Shown: positions 45,367 to 52,920, counted from the stretch's first letter. The stretch: 64,000 bases of DNA from Bacillota bacterium (GCA_023460035.1 JAEWRN010000042.1:81471-145470); one strand, 5' to 3'. The notes: generated by a model from the sequence alone, not told the origin. Numbers and translations are program-made.

Positions 45367-46314
45367 TTATCTTGCGTCATCCCGCTGCCGTTCCAGATGC
45401 CGATGGTAGTATTCAAGCGCTTTCATGATGTACTCACCGGTTTTCTCGTAAGGAACATTGGCAGGGATGTACTTCTTCGCCTGGTCATAGCGGATGTTGA
45501 TCTTTTCTCGCTGGTTTGGCTTGTCCTCACACATGATCGACTCGATGACATCAGGACCGAGCTTGCCATTCTTTGAGAATTCCCGCATCTTGATGGCCTG
45601 AACATGGGAAGGCGTAGCGTCCCGATAGGTGATTTGCTCGGTAAGGCATTGCTGTTCCTCGGTAGAGAGATAGGACAGTTCTACTGCCGGACGCAGTGCA
45701 ATTTTGCCCTCATCTACCAAATCGCGGATCTCCGGGACCAACTCTGTGAGGCGGACATAGCGTTGAATCTGCCTTGCACTATCTGGTGAATCATCGGCAA
45801 TAATGTCTCTCGATTTTACTCCTTCTAAATTGTGGCCCAGTGGGCCACAATTATCGTTTAGTGGCCTTCCAGATTGTCGCTTGATGGCATCTAGCCGCAT
45901 CTTATATGCAAATGCCTTCTCTGACGGCAAGATCGCAGAGCGCTGATAGTTGGATTCCACCATCAGAATAATGGCTTCATCGCGGGTAAGCTCCTTGATC
46001 TCCGCCTTTACTGTGCTGAGGCCCGCAAGCTCGCAGGCCTTTTTTCGACGATGTCCGGATACGATTTCATATCTGCCGTCATCTTTTTTGCGCAGAGTCA
46101 CAGGTGTGATGATTCCGCGTTCCTTAATGCTCTGCACCAGCTGGTCCATGTCCTCATCCAGCCTCACCTGATACGGATGATCGGGAAAGTCATCTATCTC
46201 AGAGATTGGAATATCAAAAATCTTTGAGAGCCGGTTTTCCTCGCGACCTTTATCATCCATGAATAGTTCATCGTACCCGGTCATCCCCAGATCGATTTTT
46301 GCTCTCTCGGCCAA
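45367..46314 (-). CDS. parB: ParB/Spo0J-family partition protein
   Basis: The 315-residue protein has the ParB N-terminal domain (HPYQVRLDEDMDQLVQSIKERG, then IVSGHRRKKACELAG) and the central HTH (SARQIQRYVRLTELVPEI). It starts with TTG behind AAGGAGGTG, inside the parA gene. ParA/ParB pairs help Tn1549-like elements persist when circular or control their spread. Its C-terminal part carries the dimerisation region. Confidence 0.9.
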   Translation of the reverse strand: MAERAKIDLGMTGYDELFMDDKGREENRLSKIFDIPISEIDDFPDHPYQVRLDEDMDQLVQSIKERGIITPVTLRKKDDGRYEIVSGHRRKKACELAGLSTVKAEIKELTRDEAIILMVESNYQRSAILPSEKAFAYKMRLDAIKRQSGRPLNDNCGPLGHNLEGVKSRDIIADDSPDSARQIQRYVRLTELVPEIRDLVDEGKIALRPAVELSYLSTEEQQCLTEQITYRDATPSHVQAIKMREFSKNGKLGPDVIESIMCEDKPNQREKINIRYDQAKKYIPANVPYEKTGEYIMKALEYYHRHLERQRDDAR

Positions 46315-47095
46315 GTTCTTCCACCTCCTTTGTCAAAGTGCGATAGGCCTCGGCAACCTTGCCGCTTGCATCATGGGTAAAGATGCTGACACCCTGTTGG
46401 CTGCACTCGGCTGCACGCACAGAATGCGGAATCTCTGTTTCAAAAATGCGGATGTTTTGCCCGACGCCGTTTCGCAAGGCATCGATAATGTCCTTTGCGT
46501 TGTTTGTGCGGCTATCCACCATCGTCAAAAGAATTCCCGCGATTTTGAGATTGGGGTTGATCGTGCGCTTCACCTTAGAAACAGAATGAAGCAACAGATT
46601 CAGGCCCTTTGCCGATAGAAAGTTCGGCTGCGACGGAATAATCACGCTATCTGCCGCAACCAGCGCATTGATCGTCATCATCCCCAGAGACGGCATACAG
46701 TCGATAAGAATGTAGTCGTAGGACTTGCGCAGGGTGTCCACATAGCTTTTTAGCACGAATTCACGGCTCATGGTATTCACAAGCCCAGTTTCCATACCGG
46801 ACAGCTCAATGTTGGACGGCAGCAGCTCCACTCCTTCCGTTGTTCCGATGATAGCGACCTCAGCAGGTATTTTTTTGTCCTTGATCACGGCATCCATCAT
46901 CGTACTCAGTGATACATCCAGCTCGTCCGGGTTCCGTACGCCAAGGCTCACGGTCAGGCTGCCCTGAGGGTCAGCATCAATTAACAGCACACGATAGCCC
47001 AAGCCTGCAAGTCCTGCACCAAGGTTGACCGCAGTGGTCGTCTTTCCGACTCCGCCTTTCTGGTTTGTGATAGCAATCACTTTACAGTTGTCCAT
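46268..47095 (-). CDS. parA: ParA-family ATPase
   Basis: The 275-residue protein has the deviant Walker A (NQKGGVGKTTTAVNL) at the N-terminus, IDADPQGS and DYILIDCMPSLG. The start at 47095 is set by AGGAGG eight bases upstream. It is the first gene of the element's long minus-strand run and overlaps parB by 47 bases. Confidence 0.93.
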   Translation of the reverse strand: MDNCKVIAITNQKGGVGKTTTAVNLGAGLAGLGYRVLLIDADPQGSLTVSLGVRNPDELDVSLSTMMDAVIKDKKIPAEVAIIGTTEGVELLPSNIELSGMETGLVNTMSREFVLKSYVDTLRKSYDYILIDCMPSLGMMTINALVAADSVIIPSQPNFLSAKGLNLLLHSVSKVKRTINPNLKIAGILLTMVDSRTNNAKDIIDALRNGVGQNIRIFETEIPHSVRAAECSQQGVSIFTHDASGKVAEAYRTLTKEVEELGRESKNRSGDDRVR

Positions 47096-47146
47096 TTCTT
47101 TTCCTCCTTTCACAAAAGTTTGGCTCGCTGAACCGCATAAACACAA

Positions 47147-47873
47147 AACCCCGAGCTTAACGCAAAAGTATCCCTACACGGGCGTGTTCGCTTGATCCAA
47201 AGTTTTGTGCTTATGTGATTGCATTTAATTCGACCACGTCCCCCAAATGCACAAAAGGAGGTCAACAGGCAACCGGCTGCTAACCGATTTCATAGGAGTT
47301 TCACCTCTGCCGGGTTCTCCGCCAGCTCCGTAGAGAAGTATCATGATCGCCTGCGCCTGTCATCGCCACCGCCGGAGGCAATCCGGCTTTTGCCATATAA
47401 GTTGTATCGCTCGCCCTTTCGGGGGTCATGGCGCACCTACAGCTACGGCTTGAGGTTTCCCTCAGCGCAGGGTTCGTACCTGATGATCTGTATATTCAGT
47501 TTTCAAGTTGCGTGAAAGGCAATTTGTCCTTTCACCATGCAGTTGTAAAAAAGGTCGCAAAATAATCGGCTCCTTTTTGAAAAAAGTTGAAATATTTTTG
47601 GGGAACGAAAAAAGCCCGCCGAAAATCGGTGGGCATGAGAGCATATGTTATGACCAAACATTTAACATTTAAATTGAAATAAACTGCGTTTTCGCGTATA
47701 ATTAATTGACAGTAGGCTATAGTAGAGACTCAGAAACATTAACGATAGACACCATATATGGAAGATATCATTGAAAACCGCAACATCATATGGCGTAATC
47801 TACATTATTAAGGTTTTCTGGATAAAAAGCCCTATGATTCTTAGGGTAAGCATTTGAATGGGGGCGCTTGTTA
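47147..47873. other. long non-coding leader/spacer ahead of parA
   Basis: About 730 bases carry no convincing gene between divergent parA and the STAS/HATPase gene. GTGAAAGG pairs with CCTTTCAC at 47512-47535, and a terminator-like hairpin lies at 47606-47634 on the parA strand. The stretch 47280-47510 is GC-richer than its surroundings. It may be a transcribed leader of the parA operon or an end of the conjugative element. Plus-strand promoter elements for the next gene are probably within 47690-47860, but none is clear. Confidence 0.5.
47606..47634 (-). terminator. terminator-like hairpin upstream of parA
   Basis: GCCCGCCGA pairs with TCGGTGGGC across three bases and is followed by TTTTTT on the minus strand. 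There is no minus-strand gene before it in this window, so it may act as an attenuator in a parA leader or stop antisense transcription of the plus-strand genes. Confidence 0.75.
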
Positions 47874-48740
47874 ATGGGGCGTGTTTACATCAATATCCCC
47901 GAGAGAATCCATATTAGAGATTATGGAGACATACTAAAAAGTACAAGCTCTTCTTTATCCGGTACAGAGGTAGTCTTGTGTTTTAAAGATGTGACCTTCA
48001 TAACACCTGAAATGTTGATGTTGCTTGTAACGTTGAGCAAGCTTGTTTATGAGAAGGTACATCAGCCAATGGTATGGAGTGATTTGCGTTCTGATACATA
48101 TTCATACCTTGAACGACTTGATATTGGAACTCTTGAGTTTGTAACTCTTAGAAAGCCTCCTCACACATCCCTATACCGCCGTGCTCGCAATGGATCAGAA
48201 AGCCTTGTTGAGCTGTCAGAAATAAAGAATTGGAAAGAAACGGGCGGAGCTCTCAAAAAAACTCGAAGCATTGTTAATCGGTGGTTTCCGGATAGCCCTC
48301 ATGAATTTCGTGAGAATCTGATTACTTTGCTGAAGGAAACCGTCGAAAATAGCTGTGACCATAGTGGGAAGCATCCAAACGAAGGAACTTGCTATTATGC
48401 AGTGCAAAAATATCATCGGAATAGTGGAATTGAACTACATATCGCGGTAAGCGATGTTGGTGTAGGTATGCTTGAAAGCCAGCGACGTGTTTTTCCTGAG
48501 ACGAAAGATGACATTGCGGCAATTTGCGGTGCGCTATTAGAGGGAAAGAGCGGACGTAAAACCGGCGGTGGATTGGGCTACTATACAATTCGAGAAGCTC
48601 TTGGCCAGTTGAATGGTACTCTAATTATCCGCTCGGGACTCGGAATTGTAGAATATGACCCCAAATGGGAACGGCCTAGATGTTATCGAAAAACTGCTCG
48701 CTACCCAGGAACACAGATTTTTTTCCAATGCAAGGGTTGA
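47874..48740 (+). CDS. STAS-like/HATPase (anti-sigma-kinase-like) regulator
   Basis: The 288-residue protein has an N-terminal STAS-like part (TEVVLCFKDVTFITPEMLMLLVTLSKLVY) and a C-terminal GHKL ATPase: N-box LLKETVENSCDHS near residue 170, G1 box VSDVGVGM and G2 box GRKTGGGLGYYTIREAL. This is the RsbW/SpoIIAB type of kinase fold, which acts on STAS proteins or sigma factors. The ATG is preceded by GGGGG. It lies directly upstream of a STAS-like winged-helix gene; the two probably form a sensor pair. Confidence 0.8.
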   Translation: MGRVYINIPERIHIRDYGDILKSTSSSLSGTEVVLCFKDVTFITPEMLMLLVTLSKLVYEKVHQPMVWSDLRSDTYSYLERLDIGTLEFVTLRKPPHTSLYRRARNGSESLVELSEIKNWKETGGALKKTRSIVNRWFPDSPHEFRENLITLLKETVENSCDHSGKHPNEGTCYYAVQKYHRNSGIELHIAVSDVGVGMLESQRRVFPETKDDIAAICGALLEGKSGRKTGGGLGYYTIREALGQLNGTLIIRSGLGIVEYDPKWERPRCYRKTARYPGTQIFFQCKG

Positions 48741-48797
48741 CAACTGCATAATTTCATGCTATTATTCAATAAATACTTCACCAAAATTTCGTGAAGT
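48737..48797 (+). promoter_or_regulatory. promoter and operator of the DUF4325 gene
   Basis: TTGACA (48737-48742) and TATTAT (48760-48765) are exactly 17 bases apart; the -35 box overlaps the stop of the preceding gene. A 23-bp palindrome at 48775-48797 (ACTTCAC, nine-base centre, GTGAAGT) covers the expected transcription start. The same palindrome recurs twice at 49.45-49.51 kb. Confidence 0.8.
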
Positions 48798-48821
48798 TCA
48801 CTTAGAAAGGAGTTGATTCTT

Positions 48822-49403
48822 TTGGGAACAAAAGTAATTTCAGTCTCCTTGCTGGCAACCCATGTTGGACTTACTGATGGAATCTTAGTGTTTCGTCCCA
48901 AGGCCACGGAGATGTTTAAGCAATCATTAGTTGAATACGGAAAGCCGATAATTGGTGATGTATATCTCTGTGATTTGAGCGGCATTGTAGATTGTAGTGG
49001 TTCCTTTGTTGATGAGTTTATTCTTGGTTGGCAACGGTTGATTCGTAAAACAGATAATACAGTCCTAATTCTTACAAGTATTTCTGAAGATGTAGAATAC
49101 ACTATTGTATCTGCACTAAATCTACGTAATAAGATAGGCAAGGACAATCTTATACTTCTTTCAAAGGATGGCAGCAAATATAAGGTCCTTGGAGAAAAGA
49201 TGGAGCGAAATGCGCTTGATGTTTTCGAACTAATATCCAAGGGTGCCCATATTACTGCAAGAATAGTGGCGGATCGATTCTCGATTGAGCTTAATAGTGC
49301 AGGTAATCGACTCAAAAAATTATATGATGCGCATGCTGCTATGAGACTTGAGCAAAATTCAGAAAATGGCGGAAAGTATGAGTACTATCTTCCGCACATT
49401 TGA
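48822..49403 (+). CDS. STAS-like DUF4325 and winged-helix protein
   Basis: The 193-residue protein has a STAS-like DUF4325 domain (YLCDLSGIVDCSGSFVDEFILGW near residue 50-72) and a C-terminal winged helix (ISKGAHITARIVADRF, then LNSAGNRLKKLYDAHAAMRL). A TTG start at 48822 is chosen because AAGGAG lies seven bases upstream; TTG at 48813 is too close to it. It probably senses through the HATPase partner and binds the three ACTTCAC palindromes, one at its own promoter and two ahead of the ubiquitin-like operon. Confidence 0.78.
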   Translation: MGTKVISVSLLATHVGLTDGILVFRPKATEMFKQSLVEYGKPIIGDVYLCDLSGIVDCSGSFVDEFILGWQRLIRKTDNTVLILTSISEDVEYTIVSALNLRNKIGKDNLILLSKDGSKYKVLGEKMERNALDVFELISKGAHITARIVADRFSIELNSAGNRLKKLYDAHAAMRLEQNSENGGKYEYYLPHI

Positions 49404-49405
49404 GT

Positions 49406-49437
49406 TAAGAAAGGCTCTTCTGGGGGAGCCTTTCTTA
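49406..49437 (+). terminator. hairpin terminator after DUF4325 gene
   Basis: TAAGAAAGGCTC pairs perfectly with GAGCCTTTCTTA across an eight-base loop. The T-rich end lies in the stem and just after it, so termination may be partial. It starts three bases after the stop codon. Confidence 0.7.
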
Positions 49438-49442
49438 CAGAC

Positions 49443-49507
49443 TTTTACTTCACTAAAATTTAGTGAAGTAAAATTTAGCGCGGTACTTCACCAAATTCAA
49501 GTGAAGT
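49443..49507 (+). promoter_or_regulatory. double palindromic operator ahead of ubiquitin-like operon
   Basis: Two palindromes with half-site ACTTCAC lie at 49447-49469 and 49485-49507, with centres 38 bases apart. The first extends to a perfect 31-bp palindrome (49443-49473, arms TTTTACTTCACTAAA). Both match the operator at 48775. The second ends 23 bases before the 44-residue gene and leaves its ribosome site free. A possible -10 box TAAAAT overlaps 49469-49474. Confidence 0.75.
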
Positions 49508-49529
49508 GTTTGAAAGGAGGTGAGTAAAT

Positions 49530-49664
49530 ATGGCAAGAAATGCAAAACAGACCAGCAAACGTGTCGCAAGCATCTCTTCGGGCATCTTGCGCAACGGACG
49601 CTATAGCGGCAAGGCCAAAAGCGCTGCAGGAAGTGCTTTGGCTCAAACACCCAAGAAAAAATGA
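49530..49664 (+). CDS. 44-residue basic protein, first gene of Ub-like operon
   Basis: The tiny protein (MARNAKQTSKRVASISSGIL, then SGKAKSAAGSALAQTPKKK) is strongly basic, with Ala/Ser-rich stretches. AAAGGAGGTGAG is an excellent ribosome site eight bases before the ATG, and the gene directly follows the operators, so it is probably real. I know similar small proteins only as unnamed neighbours of multiubiquitin genes. Its lysines and position make it a candidate conjugation substrate or nucleic-acid-binding partner; this is inference. Confidence 0.75.
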   Translation: MARNAKQTSKRVASISSGILRNGRYSGKAKSAAGSALAQTPKKK

Positions 49665-49971
49665 GCCAAGCTCTCCAAGTCTTGTCCCTAACATTACATT
49701 CGCCAATGACGCCTACCACCGTCATTGGCCCAATCAAGGAGGTTTGATATGTGGGCACCAAATAAAAAAGAAGACCACCCAAAGGTAGTCTTCTTCCTAT
49801 ACTAAAAAAACGACATTGAAAGCAGTCCCGTTGTTGTCTGTCCTTGCGAATCTAGGGCTACCACACCCATCGCCGCATTGCTTATACTTTATTGCTATTA
49901 TACGGCGTTTATCCAAAATTCGCAAGAAAAGTTTTCCCGGACTGCAATATTAAAGTTTGGAGGATATCAAC
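49665..49971 (+). promoter_or_regulatory. structured leader upstream of Ub-like gene
   Basis: About 300 bases separate the 44-residue gene from the ubiquitin-like gene. A perfect 10-bp stem (GCCAATGACG with CGTCATTGGC, 49702-49729) is followed by an 18-codon ORF with its own ribosome site and by a second stem within that ORF (AAGAAGACCACC with GGTAGTCTTCTT, 49769-49796, one mismatch). The layout resembles an attenuator or translational switch, but no strong U-tract follows. Confidence 0.5.
49749..49805 (+). CDS. 18-codon leader ORF
   Basis: MWAPNKKEDHPKVVFFLY is encoded behind AAGGAGG with six bases of spacing. The second half of the ORF is folded into a stem-loop. It may be a leader peptide that controls the downstream ubiquitin-like genes, or a very small protein. 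The good ribosome site is the only support. Confidence 0.45.
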   Translation: MWAPNKKEDHPKVVFFLY

Positions 49972-50244
49972 ATGAATGATATCGAAGTAAATTCTCATGC
50001 AAAGCAGCCCCAGAAGGTGTACAAGTTTAAGGTCCGTAACGAAATGTATGAAAGCGTTAAGCAACTCATAACCGGTCGCGAAGTTCTCGAGATTGCCAGC
50101 CTTACGCCTCCAGAACGTTATAAGCTGGACATAAGGCTCCAAGGAAACCATGTACATGAAGTTGGGCTTGATGAGGTCGTCGATCTTGGACAGCCTGGCA
50201 TTGAGAAGTTCTCCTACATCACCCGTGATCAGAGTGAAGGTTGA
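49972..50244 (+). CDS. ubiquitin-like protein, single multiubiquitin repeat
   Basis: The 90-residue protein has one beta-grasp repeat of the multiubiquitin family: VYKFKVRNEMYESVKQLITG, LDIRLQGN and DLGQPGIEKFSYI. It ends in QSEG, so the last residue is glycine, as needed for activation and conjugation without a protease. GGAGG precedes the ATG at 49972. It lies four bases before the E2-like gene. Related proteins often carry several repeats; this one has one. It is the likely modifier of the system. Confidence 0.85.
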   Translation: MNDIEVNSHAKQPQKVYKFKVRNEMYESVKQLITGREVLEIASLTPPERYKLDIRLQGNHVHEVGLDEVVDLGQPGIEKFSYITRDQSEG

Positions 50245-50248
50245 TGCC

Positions 50249-50656
50249 ATGGAGCACAGAAGAGAATTAGGACTACTCCCTAACGATGAGGAGTATCTAA
50301 ACAATACGTTTAATGACTGGGAAAGCTTGGCATGCGGGCGATGGGTGCTTATTCACGACTTTCCTATCCCATCAGGCTTTACAGTGGACAGGTCCACTGC
50401 CGCAATTCGGCTCTCTCCCGCCTATCCCGTCACTCCTCTAGACATGGTATACTTTGATCCGCCAGTTCTTCGTTCTGATGGTCAAACGATACCATGTACA
50501 CAGGCAACAGAGGTTATTGATGGAAAAGAGTTTCAGCGGTGGTCCCGCCACTATCTGCCGGGTTCTTGGCATCCCAATGAAGACGACCTTGCCACTCACG
50601 TCATGGCGATTAAGGATTGGCTGGTACGGGCTATTCCTGAAGAGGTGGACATATGA
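50249..50656 (+). CDS. E2-like protein, Prok-E2_E family
   Basis: The 135-residue protein has the UBC-like pattern LPNDEEYLNNTFNDWE, VLIHDFPIPSGF, IRLSPAYPVTPLDMVYFDPP and the family mark FQRWSRHYLPGSW near residues 95-107. Only two cysteines exist, Cys29 (SLACGRW) and Cys83 (TIPCTQA); neither is in an obvious canonical E2 active-site motif, though Cys83 is in about the right place after the PP motif. The start at 50249 or the GTG at 50234 is possible. It overlaps the E1 gene by four bases. Confidence 0.83.
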   Translation: MEHRRELGLLPNDEEYLNNTFNDWESLACGRWVLIHDFPIPSGFTVDRSTAAIRLSPAYPVTPLDMVYFDPPVLRSDGQTIPCTQATEVIDGKEFQRWSRHYLPGSWHPNEDDLATHVMAIKDWLVRAIPEEVDI

Positions 50657-51957
50657 CAGAACGGGTATTTCGCATTACACGTACGCAACTCAACTCTGTG
50701 ATCAGCCTTTTGGCTGATCACAGAGACACCCACTTGGCTGTTATCGAGTGTGGAGCCGGACACGCCATTTGGCCATCTGGCACTGAACGTAGGTCTTGGA
50801 GCGCATGCAGAATTAGGAAGAAAGCACTCCTCGCTGAAGAACTCATGACGATGACCGTAGATAAGCAACTCTGCATCTTTTCTACGGAAGTTACACTTCT
50901 GGAACGGATAGCTTTCCATCATAAGCAAATACTCTGGGGTCTTCTAACGGACATAGGTCTGCAAGTTTACACCTATCACGACGGATGTCTCGTTCCCATC
51001 GAAGTCTGTTCCGTGATCGACCACGACCTTTATTTCAGGTTTCAAGGGCAAGACCCAATGACTGTAGAGGGTACTGATTCCGAATTGTATGAGCGGACTG
51101 CTCAGGCGTTCGGGAAAGGCACCACCCACTATCTGTCTCAGCTTACCGTTGGTGTAGCTGGTGTCTCTGGCACTGGTAGCATCATAGCAGAACAGTTGAT
51201 GCGTTTGGGCGTGAAGCGGCTGGTCCTTGTTGACGATGACGTCGTTGAAGTCAGGAATCTTGGCCGAATTCTAAACTCAACAAAAGCTGATGCTGATGAG
51301 CGTGTGAATAAAGCTATTATGATGCAGAAAGCTTACTCAGGCATTGGACTCGGGACTGAAGTTATCGCTGTACCCACTGTTATACTCGCTGCAGAGACTG
51401 TGCATTTTTTATCTCAGTGCGATGTGTTGTTTGGATGCTTAGATTCCATTGATGGACGAATGCACCTAAATCAAATCAGTACTTTCTATAGCACCCCATA
51501 TATAGATTTAGGAGTAACCCTGAAAGCACCTTCTGGAAAAATTAAGGAAATTAGCGGTGCCATTCGGTTCGTTATGCCAGGTGGTTCGTCACTCCTTAGT
51601 CGACGTGCTTACACTATAGAGCAACTGGCGAGTGCAGCCATGTTAAGGGATGACCCCGCTGCTTATAAAGCTCGGCTCGACGAAAAGTATATCGAAGGCG
51701 TACAGGAGGATAGTCCTGCAGTCATTTGTGTCAATATGCAGATCGCGAGTTTAGCCATGATGGAATTTCTGAACCGGATTCATCCATTCATGGATACCCC
51801 AAACTCGGAAGTTGAGACCATCTATGTTAACCTTGTGGAGCTGTATTTTCCCGTGCCAACACCTCCTTCTGATCCAGATAAATCGTTAATGAAATTTCTT
51901 GGGATAGGTGACTGCAGCCCAATGTTGAACCTGCCGATTATAGAGGCCAGAAAATGA
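50653..51957 (+). CDS. ThiF/E1-like adenylating protein
   Basis: The 434-residue protein has an N-terminal domain of about 150 residues, then an E1-type Rossmann fold with the ATP loop GVAGVSGTGS (residues 167-176), VLVDDDVVEVRNLGR (191-205) and CDVLFGCLDSIDGR (256-269). It would adenylate the ubiquitin-like protein. The N-terminal domain is where related proteins may carry a JAB peptidase, but no JAB metal motif (HxHP) was found. The segment MPGGSSLLSRR (308-318) has serines where many ThiF proteins show zinc-binding cysteines. It overlaps both neighbours by four bases. Confidence 0.87.
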   Translation: MTERVFRITRTQLNSVISLLADHRDTHLAVIECGAGHAIWPSGTERRSWSACRIRKKALLAEELMTMTVDKQLCIFSTEVTLLERIAFHHKQILWGLLTDIGLQVYTYHDGCLVPIEVCSVIDHDLYFRFQGQDPMTVEGTDSELYERTAQAFGKGTTHYLSQLTVGVAGVSGTGSIIAEQLMRLGVKRLVLVDDDVVEVRNLGRILNSTKADADERVNKAIMMQKAYSGIGLGTEVIAVPTVILAAETVHFLSQCDVLFGCLDSIDGRMHLNQISTFYSTPYIDLGVTLKAPSGKIKEISGAIRFVMPGGSSLLSRRAYTIEQLASAAMLRDDPAAYKARLDEKYIEGVQEDSPAVICVNMQIASLAMMEFLNRIHPFMDTPNSEVETIYVNLVELYFPVPTPPSDPDKSLMKFLGIGDCSPMLNLPIIEARK

Positions 51958-52286
51958 GAATAACTACAATTATGTGCGTCATAATAAGCCAAGTGCGACG
52001 GAATTACCGCATAAAGATAATGGAAGAAATTCCTGATAAGGTTCTTCCAAATACTTTTTATGTAGTAGGACCTCCAGACACTCCGCTATATGGTATAATG
52101 TTATGTCCTTGCGGCTGCGGGAGAAATGTCGATCTCAATTTTAATCCTTCATCCAATCCATGCTGGAAGCTAAAATTTCATCCGCTAGGTACAATATCTA
52201 TTACTCCCTCTATATGGAGAAAATCATCTGGCTGTCGGAGTCATTTCTTTCTTAGATATAGTCGAATAGTTTGGTGTGAATCCTGA
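51954..52286 (+). CDS. DUF6527 family protein
   Basis: The 110-residue protein contains LCPCGCGRNVDLNF, a CxCxC metal-binding-like motif, and TPSIWRKSSGCRSHFFLRYSRIVW, the marks of DUF6527. Its start lies in the E1 stop (ATGA). DUF6527 proteins travel with multiubiquitin, E2 and ThiF genes. Their role is unknown; a zinc-finger adaptor, E3-like factor or target-binding protein are options. The first 20 residues before MEEIPDKVLP may be non-native if translation starts later. Confidence 0.85.
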   Translation: MRITTIMCVIISQVRRNYRIKIMEEIPDKVLPNTFYVVGPPDTPLYGIMLCPCGCGRNVDLNFNPSSNPCWKLKFHPLGTISITPSIWRKSSGCRSHFFLRYSRIVWCES

Positions 52287-52390
52287 TAACAACTGACTGT
52301 CTAAGCCGTTATATGCGCTTTTGAGTTTAGGAAGACTCGCCAGTCAGCGGCTCCACAGCACAGCTATGAATTATTTAATTGTTGTTTGCG

Positions 52391-52636
52391 CTACCTCTTG
52401 CAGAGTAAGCGCAGCAGACGTCTCATGCTGAGAACATCAAAAACAGTCTCGCGCCCACAGGCTTTGCACTTTGCCTGAACATGACCGCGCGTGTCCTCAA
52501 ATACGACGATTGCATTGTGATGGCAATACGGGCATTCAACCATTCGCCGTTTCTGGCTGGCGATGGCTGTCCTTGCCTTTCTGATTTTGAACTGAACTTC
52601 CGGGGATGGCTCGGATACTCTTACTTTACTCTTCAT
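52391..52636 (-). CDS. zinc-ribbon protein of a mobile element
   Basis: The 81-residue protein has a basic N-terminal half and a zinc ribbon (CPYCHHNAIVVFEDTRGHVQ, then CKACGRETVFD) with a basic end (RRLLRLLCKR). GGAGG before the ATG at 52636 sets the start. Similar small proteins occur on mobilizable elements. It is convergent with the ubiquitin-like operon, with a 100-bp gap that holds no clear terminator. Confidence 0.65.
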   Translation of the reverse strand: MKSKVRVSEPSPEVQFKIRKARTAIASQKRRMVECPYCHHNAIVVFEDTRGHVQAKCKACGRETVFDVLSMRRLLRLLCKR

Positions 52637-52699
52637 TCCACACCTCCAACGGATCGCGGAAATCCGAATAAGCATGTTCCTCCATATACTCTCAAAGCA

Positions 52700-52918
52700 A
52701 TGCAGACGGGCGATAAACTGCCCAGCCTGTCTTCCCTTGTCTCAGAGCAGGAGCGCCTTGTTCAAGAGCAGCAGCGGCTCTATGATGAACGACACAAGCT
52801 GGACAAGGATAGAAAGAAAATTGAGACGATGAAAAGGAATGTAGACAGCATCCTCTGCATCGGTCAGGAGCGCATGGAAGCTGACCAAGAAGTTGTCAAG
52901 GATAATAACAGAGAATAA
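52700..52918 (+). pseudogene. C-terminal fragment of a mobilisation relaxase
   Basis: The 72-residue remnant (KLPSLSSLVSEQERLVQEQQ, then MKRNVDSILC) resembles the coiled-coil ending of small Firmicute relaxases, which often read KLPS followed by Glu/Lys-rich helices and NVD.IL. No relaxase catalytic domain lies upstream, where the zinc-ribbon gene occupies the other strand. It indicates a decayed mobilizable element distinct from the main conjugative element. Confidence 0.55.
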
Positions 52919-52920
52919 AA

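Noticed and set aside
47219..47515. Plus-strand ORF of 98 codons in the parA leader
   Set aside because: No ribosome site, unusual composition, and it lies in a stretch with RNA-like structure; more likely non-coding.
47868..49403. Anti-sigma/anti-anti-sigma pair controlling a sigma factor
   Set aside because: No sigma factor or PP2C phosphatase gene is nearby, and the STAS-like protein has its own winged helix, so direct DNA binding is more likely.
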